The notes: a model not told the origin generated them from the sequence alone. Numbered from the stretch's first letter, positions 43,487 to 52,811 are shown. The stretch is DNA of 64,000 nt from an uncultured Acetobacterium sp. (GCF_963664135.1 NZ_OY760905.1:2878736-2942735); one strand, 5' to 3'. Program-made: numbers and translations.

Positions 43487-43520
43487 AAAGTCAGCTAAAA
43501 AAATAGCTGACTTTTTTTAG
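43487..43520 (+). terminator. Terminator of acsB
   Basis: AAAGTCAGCTA pairs with TAGCTGACTTT across an A-rich loop, then a T-run (43513-43518). Confidence 0.88.
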
Positions 43521-43633
43521 TTGGCACAGAAAAAGATGAAGCTCAGGTTGGATTCGAAGAAAACAATTGCTGATATGCTAACTTTCTTCACGCCAATAAA
43601 CGCATTAATGTGATATAATTTTTACATTAAATA

Positions 43634-45061
43634 TTGTTGGAAGGGAATGAAACAATGAAAAGAACTTTTGCTCTGATTTTGGCAGTGTGCATCCTGTCGA
43701 TCTCGCTTTCTGGTTGTACCGGAAAACCTACCGCTGCAACAACCAAAACTGATGGTTGGCAAACCGTAACGGATGCCTACGTTTACTGTCTGCCCCTTGT
43801 CCTGGTGAATGAAACAATGGTAGCGATGACGAATACCGTTGACCCCAGCAATACCAGGGCGCCGATCAATCAACTGATTCACGCTAAAGGCCTGGCGACA
43901 GCTGCATCAAAAGATATTGTTACCCCCAATGTCGATACCGTTTATTCTCAGGCTTTTCTGGATCTTAATGAAACGGCGATGGTCTATGTCAAACCCAAAA
44001 CGGACCGCTTCTGTTCAGTCGAAGTTATGGATGCGTATACCAATGCGGTGTCCATTCTCGGTTCAGGCGGTGATACTCAGGATCAGCAGACGTATCTGTT
44101 TACCGGCCCCAATTACAAGGGAACCGTACCTGACACGATGAAACAGGTTTCCCTGCCCACCAACCTGGCATGGATTCTGATCCGGGTTGTCTGCAACGGC
44201 GACGCCGATCTGGACAATGTCTATGCCGTTCAGAATCAGATGCAGCTGGTTCCATTAGATGCCTATCTCTCTGGTGAACCCTATACCCCGCCAACTGGCA
44301 CTTATAATCCGGAAAACGATTTTGTGCCCATCACGTATGTCGATGCGATGACCCCTCAGGAATTTTTTGACAAAGCAAATCAGTTGATGGTCAACAATCC
44401 GCCAACAGCTGCGGATGCGCCGTTAATGAAAGCCTTAAGCAGTATTAATGTTGGGCCGGGATGCACATTTGACGCCGCTGTTCTGGGCGACAATGCAGCG
44501 GACCAGTGGAAAACGATGTTAACCAATCGCTCCAGCGATTTGGCGGCTGACTGCGCACCATTTTCCGTAGCGCTGGGCAGCTGGAGTTATTTCGGTGAAC
44601 CGATTGCCGAGTTTGGGACCGAATACGAATTCCGGGCCTTGATCGCAATCAATGGTATTGCTGTAAATCCCGCCTCGGTGGCGATTTACCCAAAAGCATA
44701 TAAGGACAGCGATGGTGAAACCCTAAATGGCAGCAATGCCTACACCATTCACTTTGATAAAGATGCTCTGCCGCCGACCCAGAAAAATGGATTCTGGTCG
44801 ATCACCGCTTATAACAGCGATAATTTTCTGATTGATAATCCCTTGAATCGTTATTGTATCAATGACCGTAGCGGATTTACTTTGAATGAAGACGGCTCAC
44901 TTGATATTCTGGTTCAGTCCAATGCGCCGGATCCATCCAAACAGAGCAATTGGCTTCCGGTTTCAACCGATGATTTCCATTTGTATCTGCGGATTTATCT
45001 GCCCCAGGAAACGGTTCTCAATGGTGGCTGGTCTGCCCCGGTGATTAAAAAAATGGTCTGA
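43634..45061 (+). CDS. DUF1254/DUF1214 domain lipoprotein, 475 aa
   Basis: Lipoprotein signal (LILAVCILSISLSGC, lipobox cysteine at residue ~25). DUF1254 region (~35-160, NETMVAMTNTVDP, VTPNVDTVYSQAFLDL), then DUF1214 (~330-470, ALPPTQKNGFWSITAYN, NWLPVSTDDFHLYLRIY). These domains usually occur in this order in exported proteins of unknown function, in which N-V-D-T-(L/V)-Y-S is a hallmark. ATG at 43634 has GGAAGGGAATG upstream. It is monocistronic between two terminators. The base composition is higher in GC than in the accessory segments. Confidence 0.9.
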   Translation: MLEGNETMKRTFALILAVCILSISLSGCTGKPTAATTKTDGWQTVTDAYVYCLPLVLVNETMVAMTNTVDPSNTRAPINQLIHAKGLATAASKDIVTPNVDTVYSQAFLDLNETAMVYVKPKTDRFCSVEVMDAYTNAVSILGSGGDTQDQQTYLFTGPNYKGTVPDTMKQVSLPTNLAWILIRVVCNGDADLDNVYAVQNQMQLVPLDAYLSGEPYTPPTGTYNPENDFVPITYVDAMTPQEFFDKANQLMVNNPPTAADAPLMKALSSINVGPGCTFDAAVLGDNAADQWKTMLTNRSSDLAADCAPFSVALGSWSYFGEPIAEFGTEYEFRALIAINGIAVNPASVAIYPKAYKDSDGETLNGSNAYTIHFDKDALPPTQKNGFWSITAYNSDNFLIDNPLNRYCINDRSGFTLNEDGSLDILVQSNAPDPSKQSNWLPVSTDDFHLYLRIYLPQETVLNGGWSAPVIKKMV

Positions 45062-45070
45062 TTGAATAAA

Positions 45071-45116
45071 AAAAAGTGCCATGATTCAGCATCAAGCTGG
45101 ATTGCGGCACTTTTTT
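45071..45116. terminator. Bidirectional terminator between DUF1254 and CsbD genes
   Basis: AAAAAGTGCC and GGCACTTTTT form a stem around a CAGC/GCTG inner stem, with A-run and T-run on both sides, serving two convergent genes. Confidence 0.9.
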
Positions 45117-45124
45117 AGGAATCT

Positions 45125-45367
45125 TTATTCTGGTTTATCTTTTTTATGTTTATCGATGGTGTCATTGATATTGCCAGCGATATCTTCGGTTATTTTTTCT
45201 ACCTTGTCACCAAAATCTGTTGCTTTTCCCTCGAGTTCACCCTTTTTGGATTGAATTTTACCCTTTAATTCTAATTTCTCGTTGCCGGTAGCTTTTCCAA
45301 CTGTTTCCTTAACGCCGCCGACAAACTTATCTTTGGTTGACTCGATTTTACCTTTTGTATTTGACAT
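45125..45367 (-). CDS. CsbD family stress protein, 80 aa
   Basis: Small, highly charged helical protein with the CsbD pattern: MSNTKGKIESTKDKFVGGVK, VGKATGNEKLELKGKIQSKK, GELEGKA. CsbD proteins are general-stress proteins of unknown mechanism in Firmicutes and Proteobacteria; this one has an extra C-terminal helical extension (EDIAGNINDTIDKHKKDKPE). ATG at 45367 lies 41 bp after the small membrane gene on the same strand, so the two are probably cotranscribed. Confidence 0.88.
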   Translation of the reverse strand: MSNTKGKIESTKDKFVGGVKETVGKATGNEKLELKGKIQSKKGELEGKATDFGDKVEKITEDIAGNINDTIDKHKKDKPE

Positions 45368-45408
45368 AATTAAAACCTGCTCTCTAAAAATATTTTTTAA
45401 AACTCATG

Positions 45409-45549
45409 TTACCTTCGTCGAATAAGACTGATTATAATTAGAATAACTGCAATTACAAGGAGAATATGAATAAACCCACCAAACGTATAAGAAGTTATAA
45501 ACCCTAATAACCATAAAACCACAAGAACGCCTGCAATAGTCCAAAACAT
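45409..45549 (-). CDS. Lmo0937-type small membrane protein, 46 aa
   Basis: Translation begins MFWTIAGVLVVLWLLGFITS, then YTFGGFIHILLVIAVILII and a RRR end: two membrane helices around a GG(F/L)IH turn, as in the short Lmo0937-like proteins found beside CsbD in stress clusters. ATG at 45549 has AAAGGGTG upstream. The small size explains why it can be missed. Probably in one operon with csbD. Confidence 0.82.
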   Translation of the reverse strand: MFWTIAGVLVVLWLLGFITSYTFGGFIHILLVIAVILIIISLIRRR

Positions 45550-45948
45550 TTTTTTCACCCTTTCTTTTGTACTCAATTTTCATCATAATTAGACAAGGCC
45601 ATCAACTTAGTCTGAACGATCCGGAATTGACGTATAATTACCGGTGTTCAGTATTTATAGCTCAGAAATTTGAGATAAAAATGCAAGAAATTTATTTTTG
45701 ACCAGAATATTGCATTCTTGTTTATATATATACCCGATATATAGCTGCTTAAACATAAATCAATTCATGACTTAATCATGCAAAACGGGCGGTCAGCCCC
45801 GATGAATATGCTGATGTTTGCGTATTAACGTTTCTTATAAATTGTTTGGGGTAGTAAACAAGATTAAGGAATAGATTACTTTGAAACCGGAATTTGCTTT
45901 ATCAGGGTTAATTTATTAGTAATTCAAAAAGAATGAGAGGTGTTCTCA
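45550..45948. other. Divergent intergenic region between stress genes and amylase
   Basis: About 400 bases without a gene. Contains CCGGAATTGACGTATAATTA and other AT-rich sequence; no promoter at convincing spacing could be assigned to either side. Confidence 0.5.
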
Positions 45949-47415
45949 ATGGATAAAAACGGAACAATGATGCAGTACTTTGAATGGAATTTACCAGATG
46001 ACGGCAAACATTGGCAACGCTTAAAAGAAGATGCCCAGCATTTAAAAGAAATCGGAATTAGCTTGGTTTGGATGCCTCCTGCCACAAAAGCGACGGGCAC
46101 TAATGATGCGGGCTATGGTGTTTATGATTTATATGATTTAGGTGAATTTGATCAAAAGGGGGCCGTGCGGACAAAATATGGAACCAAAGCAGAATATCTG
46201 GCCGCGATTAAAGCCTTGCAGGATCAGGACATCTTAGCAATTGCTGATATTGTCTTAAATCATAAAGCGGGAGCCGATGAAACCGAACGGTTTCCGGTCT
46301 ATGAAGTTGATCCGAATAATCGTCAGAAAAAAGTTTCCGAGGCCTATGACATTGAAGGCTGGACAAAATTCACATTTCCCGGGAGACAAGGTAAATACTC
46401 AGCCTTTCAATGGAATTGGACACATTTTTCAGGAACGGATTTTAATCAGGAAAATGGCAAGAAAGCAATTTATATGATTAAAGGAATTGCTAAAGGCTGG
46501 GCGGACAATGATGAAGTTGACATTGAATTTGGCAATTATGATTATTTGATGTATGCCGACGTGGATTATGAACATCCGGATGTCAAAGATGAGGTAAAAC
46601 GTTGGGGTGAATGGTATATCAATGAAACTGGCGTTGATGGTTTTCGTTTGGATGCAGTCAAACATATTGAAGGCCAATTTATCGATGCGTTTATCAAAAA
46701 TATCCGTGAAAAAAAGGGTGATGATTTTTATGCGGTCGGGGAATATTGGAAGAAAAATGATGAAACCCTGGAAAATTATATTGAGGAGACCGAGTGCAAT
46801 GTGGCGTTATTCGACGTTTCTCTCCATATGAATTTTTCAAAGGCCAGCAAATCTGGAAACAGTTTTGATATGAGTAAAATATTTCATAATACATTGATGG
46901 AGAAAAATCCCACCAAAGCAGTAACCTTTGTGGATAATCATGATTCGCAACCATCACAAGCATTGGAATCATGGGTTGATGACTGGTTTAAGCCATTAGC
47001 GTATGGGATGATCTTATTGCGTGAAAATGGCCTGCCCTGTGTTTTTTATGGCGACTATTATGGGATTGCCGGCGAAAACCCGATTCACGGCAAACAGGAT
47101 TTAATCGATCAATTATTAGCATTGCGGATCAACCGGGCCTATGGCAAACAAAACGATTATTTGGACCATTCCAATTGCATCGGCTGGACTCGTGAAGGTG
47201 ACGAAAAAACCCCTGGGGGAATCGCCGTTTTATTAACAAATAGCGATGCCGGTTATAAAGATATGTATCTCGGAAAGCAACATGCCGGAAAAGACTATGT
47301 GGATCATTTAGGAAATCGTAACGAAACGGTGACCATTGATGCCGATGGATTGGGTACGTTTTTATGTGCACCGGGTTCTATTTCGGTTTGGGCAGAACCG
47401 ATGACTAAGGGATAA
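45949..47415 (+). CDS. amyA: Cytoplasmic alpha-amylase (GH13), 488 aa
   Basis: Hydrolyses internal alpha-1,4 bonds of starch, glycogen or maltodextrins. No signal peptide, so intracellular. GH13 landmarks: DIVLNHKAGAD (region I), GFRLDAVKHI (nucleophile Asp), YAVGEYW (acid/base Glu) and FVDNHDSQ (third Asp). The N-terminus NGTMMQYFEWNLPDDGKHW and length are typical of the AmyA/AmyS-like subfamily 5 enzymes. ATG at 45949 is chosen because GAGAGG lies at 45935-45940; a GTG at 45940 overlaps it. Likely works on storage polysaccharide. Monocistronic, terminator 47483-47514. Confidence 0.95.
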   Translation: MDKNGTMMQYFEWNLPDDGKHWQRLKEDAQHLKEIGISLVWMPPATKATGTNDAGYGVYDLYDLGEFDQKGAVRTKYGTKAEYLAAIKALQDQDILAIADIVLNHKAGADETERFPVYEVDPNNRQKKVSEAYDIEGWTKFTFPGRQGKYSAFQWNWTHFSGTDFNQENGKKAIYMIKGIAKGWADNDEVDIEFGNYDYLMYADVDYEHPDVKDEVKRWGEWYINETGVDGFRLDAVKHIEGQFIDAFIKNIREKKGDDFYAVGEYWKKNDETLENYIEETECNVALFDVSLHMNFSKASKSGNSFDMSKIFHNTLMEKNPTKAVTFVDNHDSQPSQALESWVDDWFKPLAYGMILLRENGLPCVFYGDYYGIAGENPIHGKQDLIDQLLALRINRAYGKQNDYLDHSNCIGWTREGDEKTPGGIAVLLTNSDAGYKDMYLGKQHAGKDYVDHLGNRNETVTIDADGLGTFLCAPGSISVWAEPMTKG

Positions 47416-47482
47416 TGTGCCAGATAAGATCATGAAAAAAATTGAAGCGAACCGACTAAAAATAATAATTAAATGATAAAAT

Positions 47483-47514
47483 AGGGGCAACCCCAAAATG
47501 GTTGTCCCTTTTTA
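47483..47514 (+). terminator. Terminator of the amylase gene
   Basis: AGGGGCAACC / GGTTGTCCCT stem followed by TTTTT. Confidence 0.9.
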
Positions 47515-47592
47515 AACGAGTTGAATAAATAAATAAACACAAATTCCATAAAATAAGGTAAACTATTCCTAAGATGGAGGTGTTAAAAACGG

Positions 47593-48981
47593 ATGGTAAA
47601 TAATGATTTTGGAACAAATAATAAAATCTTCATTGAAAATGAAGATAAGGCGAATCAATATGCTGCTAAATGTTTGACCATTGTTGCTGCGATTGTTGGC
47701 ATTGTCTGGATTTTGAATTTTGTCAATTTTTTTATCATTTCGGACACGCTGATGAACATTGCAATGCCCATAAGTATTACTTTATTTCTATTGCCATCGT
47801 TGATGATTAAAGTGATCAGCGGCCCAAAGTGGTACCTGAAATATCTGATTATGGCATGTACCATCCTGGGAATGACCAGTCTTTCGACAATGATGACTTA
47901 TCATACGGTCCTTGCCTGGATCTGTCCGTTATTGATTTCCTGCCACTATTATTCGAAAAAATTTACGGCATGGACTTTGGCGGGAAGTGTTATTTTTATG
48001 ACCATTGCTATTTTTGCCGGACTTTATATTGGTTTATGGGATTCAAATATGATGGCTGAAATGGATGGGGTAGAAGAACGGGTGATTACCGCAAGCATTT
48101 TGATCCGAACATTTAAATTCTATTATTTGCCAAGGGTATTTACCCTAATAGCAGTAGCGCCAATTTGTGTTACCTTAATGGATCGTACGCGCGAGTTATT
48201 GAATAAACAGAAAAAAGATAGTGAGGAAAAAGAACGCATTTCTGCTGAACTGAATGTGGCCACAGAGATCCAAACATCCATGCTGCCAAGTATCTTTCCG
48301 GCCTTCACGAACAGAGAAGAATTTGACATTTATGCAACAATGCAACCAGCGAAAGAGGTTGGTGGTGATTTCTACGATTTTTTCTCCATTGATGATGACC
48401 ATTTAGCAGTCGTTATTGCGGATGTGTCAGGTAAGGGGGTTCCGGCCGCGTTATTTATGGTGGTTGCAAAAACGCTGATTAAAAATCATACACAAGCTGG
48501 CCTTACGCCGGTAGAAGTTTTTACATTAGTGAATGCTCAGCTTTGTGAAAATAACGACGTGGGTATGTTTGTTACGGCTTTTATGGGTGTGTTTGAAATT
48601 TCGACGCAGCAATTTACTTGTGTGAATGCGGGACATAATCCGCCATTGCTGAAAAGAGCAGCTGGCGGATTTGACTATTTAAAGTTGCACACCGGTTTTG
48701 TACTTGGCGGAATGGAAGAAATGAAGTATCAGCAGCTGGAAATGCAGCTGGCAAATGACGATGAATTGTATCTCTATACCGATGGCGTGACTGAAGCAAC
48801 CAATGCTAAGGATGAATTATATGGTGAGGACAGATTGCTTTCGGTACTCAACAGCAATGCTGGGCTAAAGCCGGATGCGTTGCTATCAAGTATAAAAAAA
48901 GATATCGACAGCTTTGTTAATGGCGCACCGCAATTTGATGATATTACCATGGTTGCCTTTAAAATTGGAAACATCGATTAA
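47593..48981 (+). CDS. Membrane-bound SpoIIE/RsbU-type PP2C phosphatase, 462 aa
   Basis: N-terminal membrane domain with about five to six hydrophobic segments (~25-210). A helical linker (KKDSEEKERISAELNVATEI) leads to the phosphatase domain (~225-460), with EVGGDFYDFFSIDDDHLAVV, IADVSGKGVPAALFM (metal-binding DVSGKG), NAGHNPPLL, and the C-terminal FDDITMVAFKI. Such proteins dephosphorylate anti-anti-sigma factors in partner-switching stress or sporulation pathways. The target is not in the window. GGAGG lies 12 nt before ATG 47593. It stands beside stress-type genes (CsbD, Lmo0937-like). Confidence 0.92.
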   Translation: MVNNDFGTNNKIFIENEDKANQYAAKCLTIVAAIVGIVWILNFVNFFIISDTLMNIAMPISITLFLLPSLMIKVISGPKWYLKYLIMACTILGMTSLSTMMTYHTVLAWICPLLISCHYYSKKFTAWTLAGSVIFMTIAIFAGLYIGLWDSNMMAEMDGVEERVITASILIRTFKFYYLPRVFTLIAVAPICVTLMDRTRELLNKQKKDSEEKERISAELNVATEIQTSMLPSIFPAFTNREEFDIYATMQPAKEVGGDFYDFFSIDDDHLAVVIADVSGKGVPAALFMVVAKTLIKNHTQAGLTPVEVFTLVNAQLCENNDVGMFVTAFMGVFEISTQQFTCVNAGHNPPLLKRAAGGFDYLKLHTGFVLGGMEEMKYQQLEMQLANDDELYLYTDGVTEATNAKDELYGEDRLLSVLNSNAGLKPDALLSSIKKDIDSFVNGAPQFDDITMVAFKIGNID

Positions 48982-49008
48982 CATACATTATGAGCGATCA
49001 CGATTATC

Positions 49009-49051
49009 AATCGGCACAGTCTCGTTAAGCAGACTGTGCCGATTTTTTTGA
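49009..49051 (+). terminator. Terminator of the phosphatase gene
   Basis: Perfect 14-bp stem AATCGGCACAGTCT / AGACTGTGCCGATT with loop CGTTAAGC and a T-run. Confidence 0.93.
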
Positions 49052-49060
49052 GTGCAGACT

Positions 49061-49897
49061 TTAGTGAAACAACTGGAATTTTATTATTTCCATGATATCG
49101 GTTATTTTTTTTAATTTTACAGCATTAATTAAATCGTCGGTTCCGTCAAATTGTGAGACGAAATCTAAAATATCATTCATAATGATCCCCAAAATATCAT
49201 CTTCATCCAGATTTTGATCTGCCTGTAAGTCAAGATAGCCTTGATAGTAAATGTCTTTCAATCCGACAGTCACATATTTATCGTGCATGAACAAAATGAA
49301 ATGGCCGTCAAAGAATAGGGATGATAAGTCGGCAGCGATATCTCCTGTCGCGGTTGTTCGCTCGATGACTTTAAAAATCATTTCTGCCACAACATTGATC
49401 ATGGTTGAGACAATTGGCTGATCGCATCGCAAAGATCGGGAGCAGAAGGTATTGACATCGTTTTTTATTTGATCGAGCACATCCCGTCTGGTCACATCCT
49501 GCTTTTTCTGGTATTCAATATAGGGTTCGTAACTGAGATCCCAGATTCGTCGGGAAGGATCTTGATTGGTTTGTTCCAACAATAAAATGCAGCGCCAGTC
49601 ATAAAATCTGACCGTGAGCTTTGGCGTATTCTCATTAGCCGATTGGTCGGATGTTTTACAAACTTCAATGGTTTCTGATAGACTTGGCAACTCAGAAACA
49701 CTGGCGGGTTCATTCGACGAAATAAGCTGAATAATGCCAGAATCATCAACGCATCGAATATCCTCATGGTCGGTTGCAGAGGGATCATTCATTTCTGAAA
49801 TTTCTTCTTTTAATAAGGCATAAGCATTTTCATAATTATCTGCATCAACTTCAAAGAGAAAGGTTTGTATCTCAACGACGTTAAGTTTAAAACTCAT
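49061..49897 (-). CDS. Uncharacterised acidic protein, 278 aa
   Basis: No family recognised. No signal peptide or membrane segment. Residues ~95-125 (KLTVRFYDWRCILLLEQTN) and ~200-235 (LFFDGHFILFMHDKYVTVGL) are beta-rich, separated by helical, acidic stretches; the C-terminus is helical (NAVKLKKITDIMEIIKFQ). It is convergent with the SpoIIE phosphatase gene, whose terminator lies between them, and it is otherwise isolated. ATG at 49897 has GGAGAAT upstream. No clue to function is visible. Confidence 0.8.
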   Translation of the reverse strand: MSFKLNVVEIQTFLFEVDADNYENAYALLKEEISEMNDPSATDHEDIRCVDDSGIIQLISSNEPASVSELPSLSETIEVCKTSDQSANENTPKLTVRFYDWRCILLLEQTNQDPSRRIWDLSYEPYIEYQKKQDVTRRDVLDQIKNDVNTFCSRSLRCDQPIVSTMINVVAEMIFKVIERTTATGDIAADLSSLFFDGHFILFMHDKYVTVGLKDIYYQGYLDLQADQNLDEDDILGIIMNDILDFVSQFDGTDDLINAVKLKKITDIMEIIKFQLFH

Positions 49898-50014
49898 TTT
49901 GATTCTCCGAGCTATTTCGGGTGGCCAACCGCTTAATTGTTAAGATATTGAAGAAGGTTACTAAATATTAATAACCGTTATTCAATAGCTTAATCATTCT
50001 TAAACAATTTGAAG

Positions 50015-50134
50015 ATGAATATTATGAATATTTCTCGGCTTACCACAATAAGTGCACCTGATTTAAAGAAAGAAGCAGATGCATTCATTGAATTTATCAA
50101 AACAGAAAAAATAATTTACAAGCGACTAAAATAA
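50015..50134 (+). CDS. Possible small helical protein, 39 aa
   Basis: ATG at 50015 opens a frame reading SAPDLKKEADAFIEFIKTEK and on to KRLK. The pattern weakly recalls short DUF2281-like proteins. There is no clear ribosome site (GAAG only), and it lies in an otherwise empty 330-bp region, so it is tentative. Confidence 0.3.
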   Translation: MNIMNISRLTTISAPDLKKEADAFIEFIKTEKIIYKRLK

Positions 50135-50150
50135 GTTTTTCAAAAAACTT
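50133..50150. promoter_or_regulatory. Palindrome just upstream of the glutaredoxin promoter
   Basis: AAGTTTTTCAAAAAACTT is a near-perfect palindrome ending 2 bp before the -35 element, a position suitable for an activator or repressor. Confidence 0.45.
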
Positions 50151-50151
50151 A

Positions 50152-50179
50152 TTGACAGTTTTAACCTAAGGTATAGAAT
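50152..50179 (+). promoter_or_regulatory. Promoter of the glutaredoxin gene
   Basis: TTGACA (50152-50157), 16-nt spacer, TAGAAT (50174-50179), 47 bp before the start codon. Confidence 0.75.
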
Positions 50180-50190
50180 AAAATTAGAAT

Positions 50191-50211
50191 AGGTTGTTTA
50201 AAAAACGACCT
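50191..50211. promoter_or_regulatory. Inverted repeat in the glutaredoxin leader
   Basis: AGGTTGTTT and AAACGACCT pair with one G-T, loop AAA. It covers the presumed transcription start to about 15 bp before the ATG and could be an operator or leader hairpin. Confidence 0.5.
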
Positions 50212-50225
50212 AAGAAAGGAGAATT

Positions 50226-50492
50226 ATGAAAAAAGAAATTAAATTATACACCTGGCCGTTCTGTCCTTATTCCAATGGCGCAAAAAAACTTTTAGATGAA
50301 AGAGGTGTGGCGTATACAGATATAGACATATTTAAAAATGATGACTTGCGATATCAGCTGCAGGCTGAAACCCATCATTACAGTATTCCTTTTATTTTTA
50401 TCGGGGATACGTGTATTGGTGGCCTTTCTGAACTGAAAGAACTTGATGACAAAGGGAAATTGATTGATTTGGTGGAGGAAAAACAAAAATAA
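50226..50492 (+). CDS. Glutaredoxin-like protein, 88 aa
   Basis: Thioredoxin-fold redox protein with the dithiol motif C-P-Y-S (WPFCPYSNGAKKLLDERGVAY; second cysteine replaced by Ser, i.e. a monothiol CPYS centre), followed by IPFIFIGDTCIGGLSELKEL with the cis-Pro and GG motif of glutaredoxins. Probably reduces disulphides or handles glutathione-like thiols, or carries a metal cluster. ATG at 50226 has AAGGAG upstream. A promoter and two inverted repeats lie directly upstream, indicating regulation. Terminator 50501-50528. Confidence 0.9.
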   Translation: MKKEIKLYTWPFCPYSNGAKKLLDERGVAYTDIDIFKNDDLRYQLQAETHHYSIPFIFIGDTCIGGLSELKELDDKGKLIDLVEEKQK

Positions 50493-50500
50493 GCTTTAAA

Positions 50501-50528
50501 AACCTGTTGCATTTGTAGCAGGTTTTTT
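50501..50528 (+). terminator. Terminator of the glutaredoxin gene
   Basis: AACCTGTTGC / GTAGCAGGTT stem followed by TTTTTT. Confidence 0.88.
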
Positions 50529-50703
50529 ATGTTTATGCGAGCTTCTTGAGCGCAGTTTGGTAGTGATAAGTAAGTATAAGTTTATATGCCTTGTTCATTA
50601 TGAACAAGGCATATAAACATTAATAATTATCAGTGAGCTGATTAATCAATTTAATTTAGGGTAGGTTATTAAAAAATATTTATACTGAAATGAGGCGAAA
50701 GAG

Positions 50704-52725
50704 ATGCAGTTGTTTTACACGTTGCTGACAATAGTTTTTGTGTTGATGGGCATCATCCTGTTATTGTGGCTGATTGGATTCCGGATCGTTCCTAATAATA
50801 AAATTGCCGTCATTGAAAAATGGTGGTCACGGAAGGGTTCCCTGGATATGCAGATCATAGCCCTTAATGGTGAAGCGGGCTATCAGCCCCAGGTCATTCG
50901 TGGTGGGATTCATTTTTTGACACCGCTGATGTATAAGGTCCATATTTCACCCCTGGTTACCGTTCCTCAGGGACAGATTGCCTATGTCTTTGCCAGGGAC
51001 GGTGAGCCCCTGGAGCCCATCCAGACCTTGGGTAAAATCATTCCTGAATGTAACAATTTTCAGGATGCCCGGGATTTTCTGCTCAACGGCGGACAGCGAG
51101 GCCCTCAGCGAGGGATCATTCGGGAAGGCACCTATGCCTTTAATCTGGCTCAATTTATTATTATCACCGAAGACAAGATTTATTACCAACCGATGGGCAC
51201 CAAAGCCGAAGAAGCAACCATTATGAATATGGCCGTGTTGTTAAAAGACCGGAATGGTTTTACCCCCATCGTCATTAAAGGGACCGATGATAAGGTGGGG
51301 ATTGTGACCGTTCATGATGGACTTTCATTAACCAAGGATGACATTATTGCTCCGGCAGTTGGCGGCGATCCGGCGCATCCGGAAACCTATCATAATAATT
51401 TTCAGGACCCGGAAAAATTTCTTAAAGCTGGCGGATTCAGAGGACGACAATATCAGGTGCTGGTAGAAGGGACTTACTTTATCAATCGATTTTTTGCGAC
51501 AGTGGAGTTAATTGATAAAACGATTATCGATGTTGGCTACGTCGGGGTGGTGGTCTCCTATATTGGCCCTAAAGGAGTGGATTCAACTGGAGTAGACTAC
51601 AAGCATGGCGAGTTGGTTGAAAAAGGGTATCGAGGTGTTTGGGGAGAACCGTTGATGCCAGGTAAATATGCGTTTAATACCTATGCTGGAAAAATTATCT
51701 GGATTCCCACAACCAATATTATTCTTAAATGGATCAGCAACCAGACTGGTTTTCACAAATTTGATGAAAATCTGAAAGAAGTCAGTCTGATTACTAAGGA
51801 TGCGTTTGAGCCCTCACTGCCTTTATCGGTGGTTATGCACATTGATTATCGGAAAGCACCGCTGGTGATTCAGCGGTTTGGTGATGTCAAGATGTTGGTC
51901 GATCAAACCCTAGATCCGATGGTATCGGCTTATTTCAAAAATATCGGTCAGACTAAAACCCTAATTCAGTTGATTCAGGATCGAAATGAAATTCAACGGA
52001 TTTCGTCTAGCGAGATGAAGGCGAAATTTGAGCATTATAATCTGGAGCTGGAAGAAGTTCTGATCGGGACGCCGGCGGCATCAGCTACTGATGATAAAAT
52101 TGAGATTATTTTAACCCAGCTTCGAGAAAGACAGATTGCGATTGAAGAAATTGAGACCTATACCCAACGGGAAAAGGCTGCTGACAAAGAAAAAGAATTG
52201 CGAGAAGCCGAATCCAAAGCGATGCAGCAGAAGATGCTCACCGAGTCGGATATTAACATTCAAATTCAGAGTAACGTCGGTAAAGCGGACTACCAGCGCT
52301 CGCTCCAGGAAGCGGCCAAAATCAAAGCACTGGCTGAGGCGGAAGCTGAAAAAGAAGCCCGGGTGGGAATTGGTAAAGCTATTGCCATCGACGAACAGGT
52401 TAAAGCCTATGGCGGTCCTGAGTATCAGGTTGTTCAGGATGTAATGACCAAGTTCACTTCGGCAATCGAAAAGGCAAAAATCGATATTGTTCCCAAAACC
52501 GTCATGAGCTTGGGCGGGCGAGAAGGCCAGAGCAGTTCATTCAATGCCTTTGAGATGCTGATCGATCTGTTGATCAGTGAAAAATTGGGGGTTGAACTGA
52601 ATCCAGACGGTAAAGTTGATGACCCTCGCGCTAAACAGATTAAAGATTCGATTCTGAGAGGAATGGAGCAGGAATTAGAAAAGGAACCAGTTGTTCCCTT
52701 GGAGAATTTGAAAAAACAAGAATAA
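50704..52725 (+). CDS. SPFH/Band 7 (flotillin-like) membrane scaffold protein, 673 aa
   Basis: One N-terminal membrane helix (residues ~4-26, YTLLTIVFVLMGIILLLWLI), then an SPFH domain in two pieces (~30-100 and ~250-430; NNKIAVIEKWWSRKG, VVVSYIGPKGVDSTG, VVMHIDYRKAPLVIQRFGDV), with an inserted charged region (~110-230), and a long coiled coil (~480-580; EETYTQREKAADKEKELREA-like) typical of flotillins. Such proteins organise membrane microdomains and protect membranes under stress. Coiled-coil Ala/Glu repeats are present. Monocistronic; the ATG at 50704 has GAGGCG upstream. Confidence 0.88.
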   Translation: MQLFYTLLTIVFVLMGIILLLWLIGFRIVPNNKIAVIEKWWSRKGSLDMQIIALNGEAGYQPQVIRGGIHFLTPLMYKVHISPLVTVPQGQIAYVFARDGEPLEPIQTLGKIIPECNNFQDARDFLLNGGQRGPQRGIIREGTYAFNLAQFIIITEDKIYYQPMGTKAEEATIMNMAVLLKDRNGFTPIVIKGTDDKVGIVTVHDGLSLTKDDIIAPAVGGDPAHPETYHNNFQDPEKFLKAGGFRGRQYQVLVEGTYFINRFFATVELIDKTIIDVGYVGVVVSYIGPKGVDSTGVDYKHGELVEKGYRGVWGEPLMPGKYAFNTYAGKIIWIPTTNIILKWISNQTGFHKFDENLKEVSLITKDAFEPSLPLSVVMHIDYRKAPLVIQRFGDVKMLVDQTLDPMVSAYFKNIGQTKTLIQLIQDRNEIQRISSSEMKAKFEHYNLELEEVLIGTPAASATDDKIEIILTQLRERQIAIEEIETYTQREKAADKEKELREAESKAMQQKMLTESDINIQIQSNVGKADYQRSLQEAAKIKALAEAEAEKEARVGIGKAIAIDEQVKAYGGPEYQVVQDVMTKFTSAIEKAKIDIVPKTVMSLGGREGQSSSFNAFEMLIDLLISEKLGVELNPDGKVDDPRAKQIKDSILRGMEQELEKEPVVPLENLKKQE

Positions 52726-52754
52726 TCGGAATAGCCCATCTGTGATGATATCAA

Positions 52755-52788
52755 CAAGAACCTGTCAGATTAACTGGCAGGTTCTTGT
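52755..52788 (+). terminator. Terminator between the SPFH and GGDEF genes
   Basis: CAAGAACCTGTCAG pairs with CTGGCAGGTTCTTG (one T-G), loop ATTAA; placed between two convergent genes. Confidence 0.82.
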
Positions 52789-52811
52789 GGTTGAACAAGG
52801 GATTAGAAGGC

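Noticed and set aside
43917..44648. Arg-rich alternate frames in the DUF1254 gene
   Set aside because: Shadow frames without ribosome sites; the DUF1254 protein explains the region.
52755..52788. Possible further tRNA-type repeat (AAGAACCTGTCAG)
   Set aside because: It is a simple terminator hairpin between convergent genes and has no tRNA core.
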